Shown here in pieces: positions 62,095 to 64,000 of a DNA stretch of 64,000 nucleotides (position 1 is the stretch's first letter; each line of letters starts with the position of its first letter). The position numbers and the translations under genes were made by a program. Source of the DNA: Arthrobacter sp. B3I4 (lineage in GTDB: Bacteria; Actinomycetota; Actinomycetes; Actinomycetales; Micrococcaceae). The DNA is taken from NCBI RefSeq assembly GCF_030816855.1, contig NZ_JAUSYK010000001.1, forward strand, positions 1,550,001 through 1,614,000, read 5' to 3'. Below the pieces are notes generated by a model that had not been told where the DNA came from, searched no databases, and saw only the letters and a list, made by a program, of their open reading frames with translations.

Positions 62095-64000
62095 GGGCCC
62101 CGGTCTCCACTTACCGCCTGCAGATCCGCAACAGCTTCACCCTCTTCGATGCCGCTGAAAAGGTCCCGTACCTGAAGGACCTCGGGGTGGACTGGGTGTA
62201 CCTGTCGCCGATCCTCACTGCGGAAAAGGGTTCGGACCACGGCTACGATGTAACCGATCCTTTGACGGTGGACCCGGACCGCGGCGGCCCGGAAGGGCTG
62301 CTGGCGCTGTCCAAGGCGGCCCGCGAACACGGCATGGGCGTCCTGGTGGACATCGTGCCCAACCACGTCGGCGTCGCCACCCCGGTCCAGAACCCGTGGT
62401 GGTGGTCGCTGCTCAAGGAAGGCCGGCAGTCGCCGTACGCCCAGGCGTTCGACGTCGACTGGGACTTTGGCGGCGGCCGGATCCGGATCCCCGTACTCGG
62501 CGACGATTCCGACGTGGATGCCCTGGAAATCCGCGACGGGGAGCTGCGCTACTACGACCACCGTTTCCCGCTCGCCGAAGGCAGCTACACCGCAGGGGAC
62601 AACCCGCGTGAGGTGCACGACCGGCAGCACTACGAGCTGGTGGGCTGGCGCCGCGCCGACAACGAGCTGAACTACCGCCGCTTCTTCGCCGTCAACACCC
62701 TCGCCGGGATCAAGGTGGAGGTCCCGGAGGTCTTCGACGAGGCCCATGAGGAGATCGTGCGCTGGTTCCGTGAGGACCTTGTGGACGGCCTGCGGATTGA
62801 TCACCCGGACGGCCTCGCGGACCCGGAGGGCTACCTGCGGCGCCTGCGCGAAGTGACCGGCGGTGCCTACCTGCTGATCGAGAAGATCCTCGAGCCCGGG
62901 GAAGAACTTCCGGCCAGCTTCGAATGCGAAGGCACCACCGGCTACGACGCCCTCGCCGACGTCGACCGCGTGTTCGTTGACCCGGCCGGCCAGACCGGCC
63001 TGGACGCGCTGGACGCATCGCTGCGCGGCGGGGAAACCCCGGACTACCAGGAGATGATCCGCGGCACGAAGCGGCGGATCACCGACGGGATCTTGCATTC
63101 GGAGATGCTGCGGCTCGCCCGCCTGGTTCCGGCCGACGCCGGACTGAGCACGGAGGCCAGTGCCGACGCGCTGTCCGAAGTCATCGCAGCGTTCCCCGTC
63201 TACCGCAGTTACCTGCCCGAAGGCGAAGACGTGCTGCGTGAAGCATGCGAGCTTGCGGTCCGCCGGCGGCCCGAACTGGAAGCCGCCGTGAAGGCGCTGC
63301 TGCCCCTGCTGCTGCAGGCCGGCCCTGGCGCGGACGAAGAGCTCGGCCGCCGTTTCCAGCAGACCTCCGGCATGGTGATGGCTAAGGGCGTGGAAGACAC
63401 CGCGTTCTTCCGCTACACCCGGCTGGGGACCCTCACGGAAGTCGGCGCGGAGCCGACCGAGTTCGCGCTGCCAACCGGTGAGTTCCACAACCGGATGGAA
63501 CGCCGGCAGGCGCGCCTGCCGCTGTCCATGACCACGCTCAGCACGCACGACACCAAGCGCAGCGAGGACACCCGGGCCCGGATCACGGTGCTCGCCGAGG
63601 CTGCCACCGAGTGGACTGAATCCCTGCGCCGGCTTCAGGAACTGGCGCCCCTGCCGGACGGCCCGTTGGCGAACCTGCTGTGGCAGGCCATCGCGGGTGT
63701 CTGGCCGGCGGACCGGGAACGCCTCCAGTCCTACGCCCAGAAAGCCGCCCGCGAGGCCGGCAACTCCACCGACTGGCTTGACCCGGACGCGGACTTCGAA
63801 GCGAAGCTGACGGCCGCCGTCGACGCCGCGTTCGACAACTCCGAGGTGCGCGCCGAACTGGATTCGCTGGTGGAACTGCTGGACCCGTACGGCTCCGTCA
63901 ACGCTCTCGGTGCCAAGCTCGTCCAGCTCACCATGCCGGGGGTGCCCGATGTGTACCAGGGCACCGAGTTCTGGGACCGTTCACTGACCGACCCGGACAA
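62091..64000 (+). CDS. treY: Maltooligosyl trehalose synthase (C-terminally cut by the window)
   Basis: The first 636 residues of a GH13 enzyme that turns the reducing end of maltodextrins into a trehalose bond. N-terminus [44 protein letters not shown]; the nucleophile Asp in [14 protein letters not shown]; Glu in [11 protein letters not shown]; and [18 protein letters not shown]. The frame is open to the last base. ATG overlaps the glgX stop, so the pair is co-translated; treZ would be expected next. Confidence 0.95.
   Translation, partial: MRAPVSTYRLQIRNSFTLFDAAEKVPYLKDLGVDWVYLSPILTAEKGSDHGYDVTDPLTVDPDRGGPEGLLALSKAAREHGMGVLVDIVPNHVGVATPVQNPWWWSLLKEGRQSPYAQAFDVDWDFGGGRIRIPVLGDDSDVDALEIRDGELRYYDHRFPLAEGSYTAGDNPREVHDRQHYELVGWRRADNELNYRRFFAVNTLAGIKVEVPEVFDEAHEEIVRWFREDLVDGLRIDHPDGLADPEGYLRRLREVTGGAYLLIEKILEPGEELPASFECEGTTGYDALADVDRVFVDPAGQTGLDALDASLRGGETPDYQEMIRGTKRRITDGILHSEMLRLARLVPADAGLSTEASADALSEVIAAFPVYRSYLPEGEDVLREACELAVRRRPELEAAVKALLPLLLQAGPGADEELGRRFQQTSGMVMAKGVEDTAFFRYTRLGTLTEVGAEPTEFALPTGEFHNRMERRQARLPLSMTTLSTHDTKRSEDTRARITVLAEAATEWTESLRRLQELAPLPDGPLANLLWQAIAGVWPADRERLQSYAQKAAREAGNSTDWLDPDADFEAKLTAAVDAAFDNSEVRAELDSLVELLDPYGSVNALGAKLVQLTMPGVPDVYQGTEFWDRSLTDPD

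Overview
The window is high-GC actinobacterial DNA that I read as a Micrococcaceae chromosome of the Arthrobacter/Pseudarthrobacter type. This rests on protein wording (RpoB beginning with the [15 protein letters not shown] type of N-terminus, the sequence of IF-1, Ala/Glu-rich tails on ribosomal proteins), on the frequent GTG/TTG starts, and on gene order. There is no sign of plasmid or phage, and no rRNA, tRNA, CRISPR or insertion sequence was found.

Layout. 1-2161: the end of a 5'-nucleotidase, a REP-like palindrome, and a minus-strand thiolase / YbaK-type deacylase pair. 2541-10061: rpoB-rpoC. 10464-14953: the str operon (rpsL-rpsG-fusA-tuf), ending in a strong terminator. 15091-16723: a tiny membrane protein and a GH1 beta-glucosidase. 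17135-22493: the S10 operon (rpsJ to rpsQ). 22966-27111: the spc operon (rplN to rplO), preceded by a 470-base gap holding a terminator, a REP-like repeat and a G-quadruplex run. 27299-30119: secY-adk-map. 30224-34819: an inserted sugar ABC importer (minus strand) and a P1-family peptidase. 34988-39182: infA-rpmJ-rpsM-rpsK-rpoA-rplQ-truA. 39301-42384: a two-component pair and a degenerate Hpt protein. 42471-51142: a complete minus-strand Tad/Flp pilus locus. 51450-53943: rplM-rpsI-glmM. 53961-64000: a VanY-like carboxypeptidase, coaA, glmS, acpS, nnr, glgX and the start of treY.

How it works together. Most of the window is the ribosomal protein and RNA polymerase superoperon, with secretion (SecY), nucleotide (Adk) and N-terminal processing (Map) genes. 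It is followed by cell-wall precursor synthesis (GlmS, GlmM), cofactor genes (CoaA, AcpS, Nnr) and trehalose/glycogen metabolism (GlgX, TreY). Three accessory blocks interrupt this core: the GH1 glycosidase, the sugar importer plus P1 peptidase between map and infA, and the Tad pilus with its neighbouring signalling genes between truA and rplM.

Points most worth a second look: rpsH (S8) carries a one-base insertion that breaks the frame of an essential gene; a textbook intrinsic terminator lies inside the first codons of truA; an identical 11-bp motif (TCATATAGCGG) recurs only upstream of rpoB (twice) and rpoA; several genes have a -10 box 6-8 bases before the start codon, as for leaderless mRNAs; the Tad locus has a third, divergent pilin-like gene lacking the conserved Glu; and the Hpt protein lacks its phosphorylatable His.
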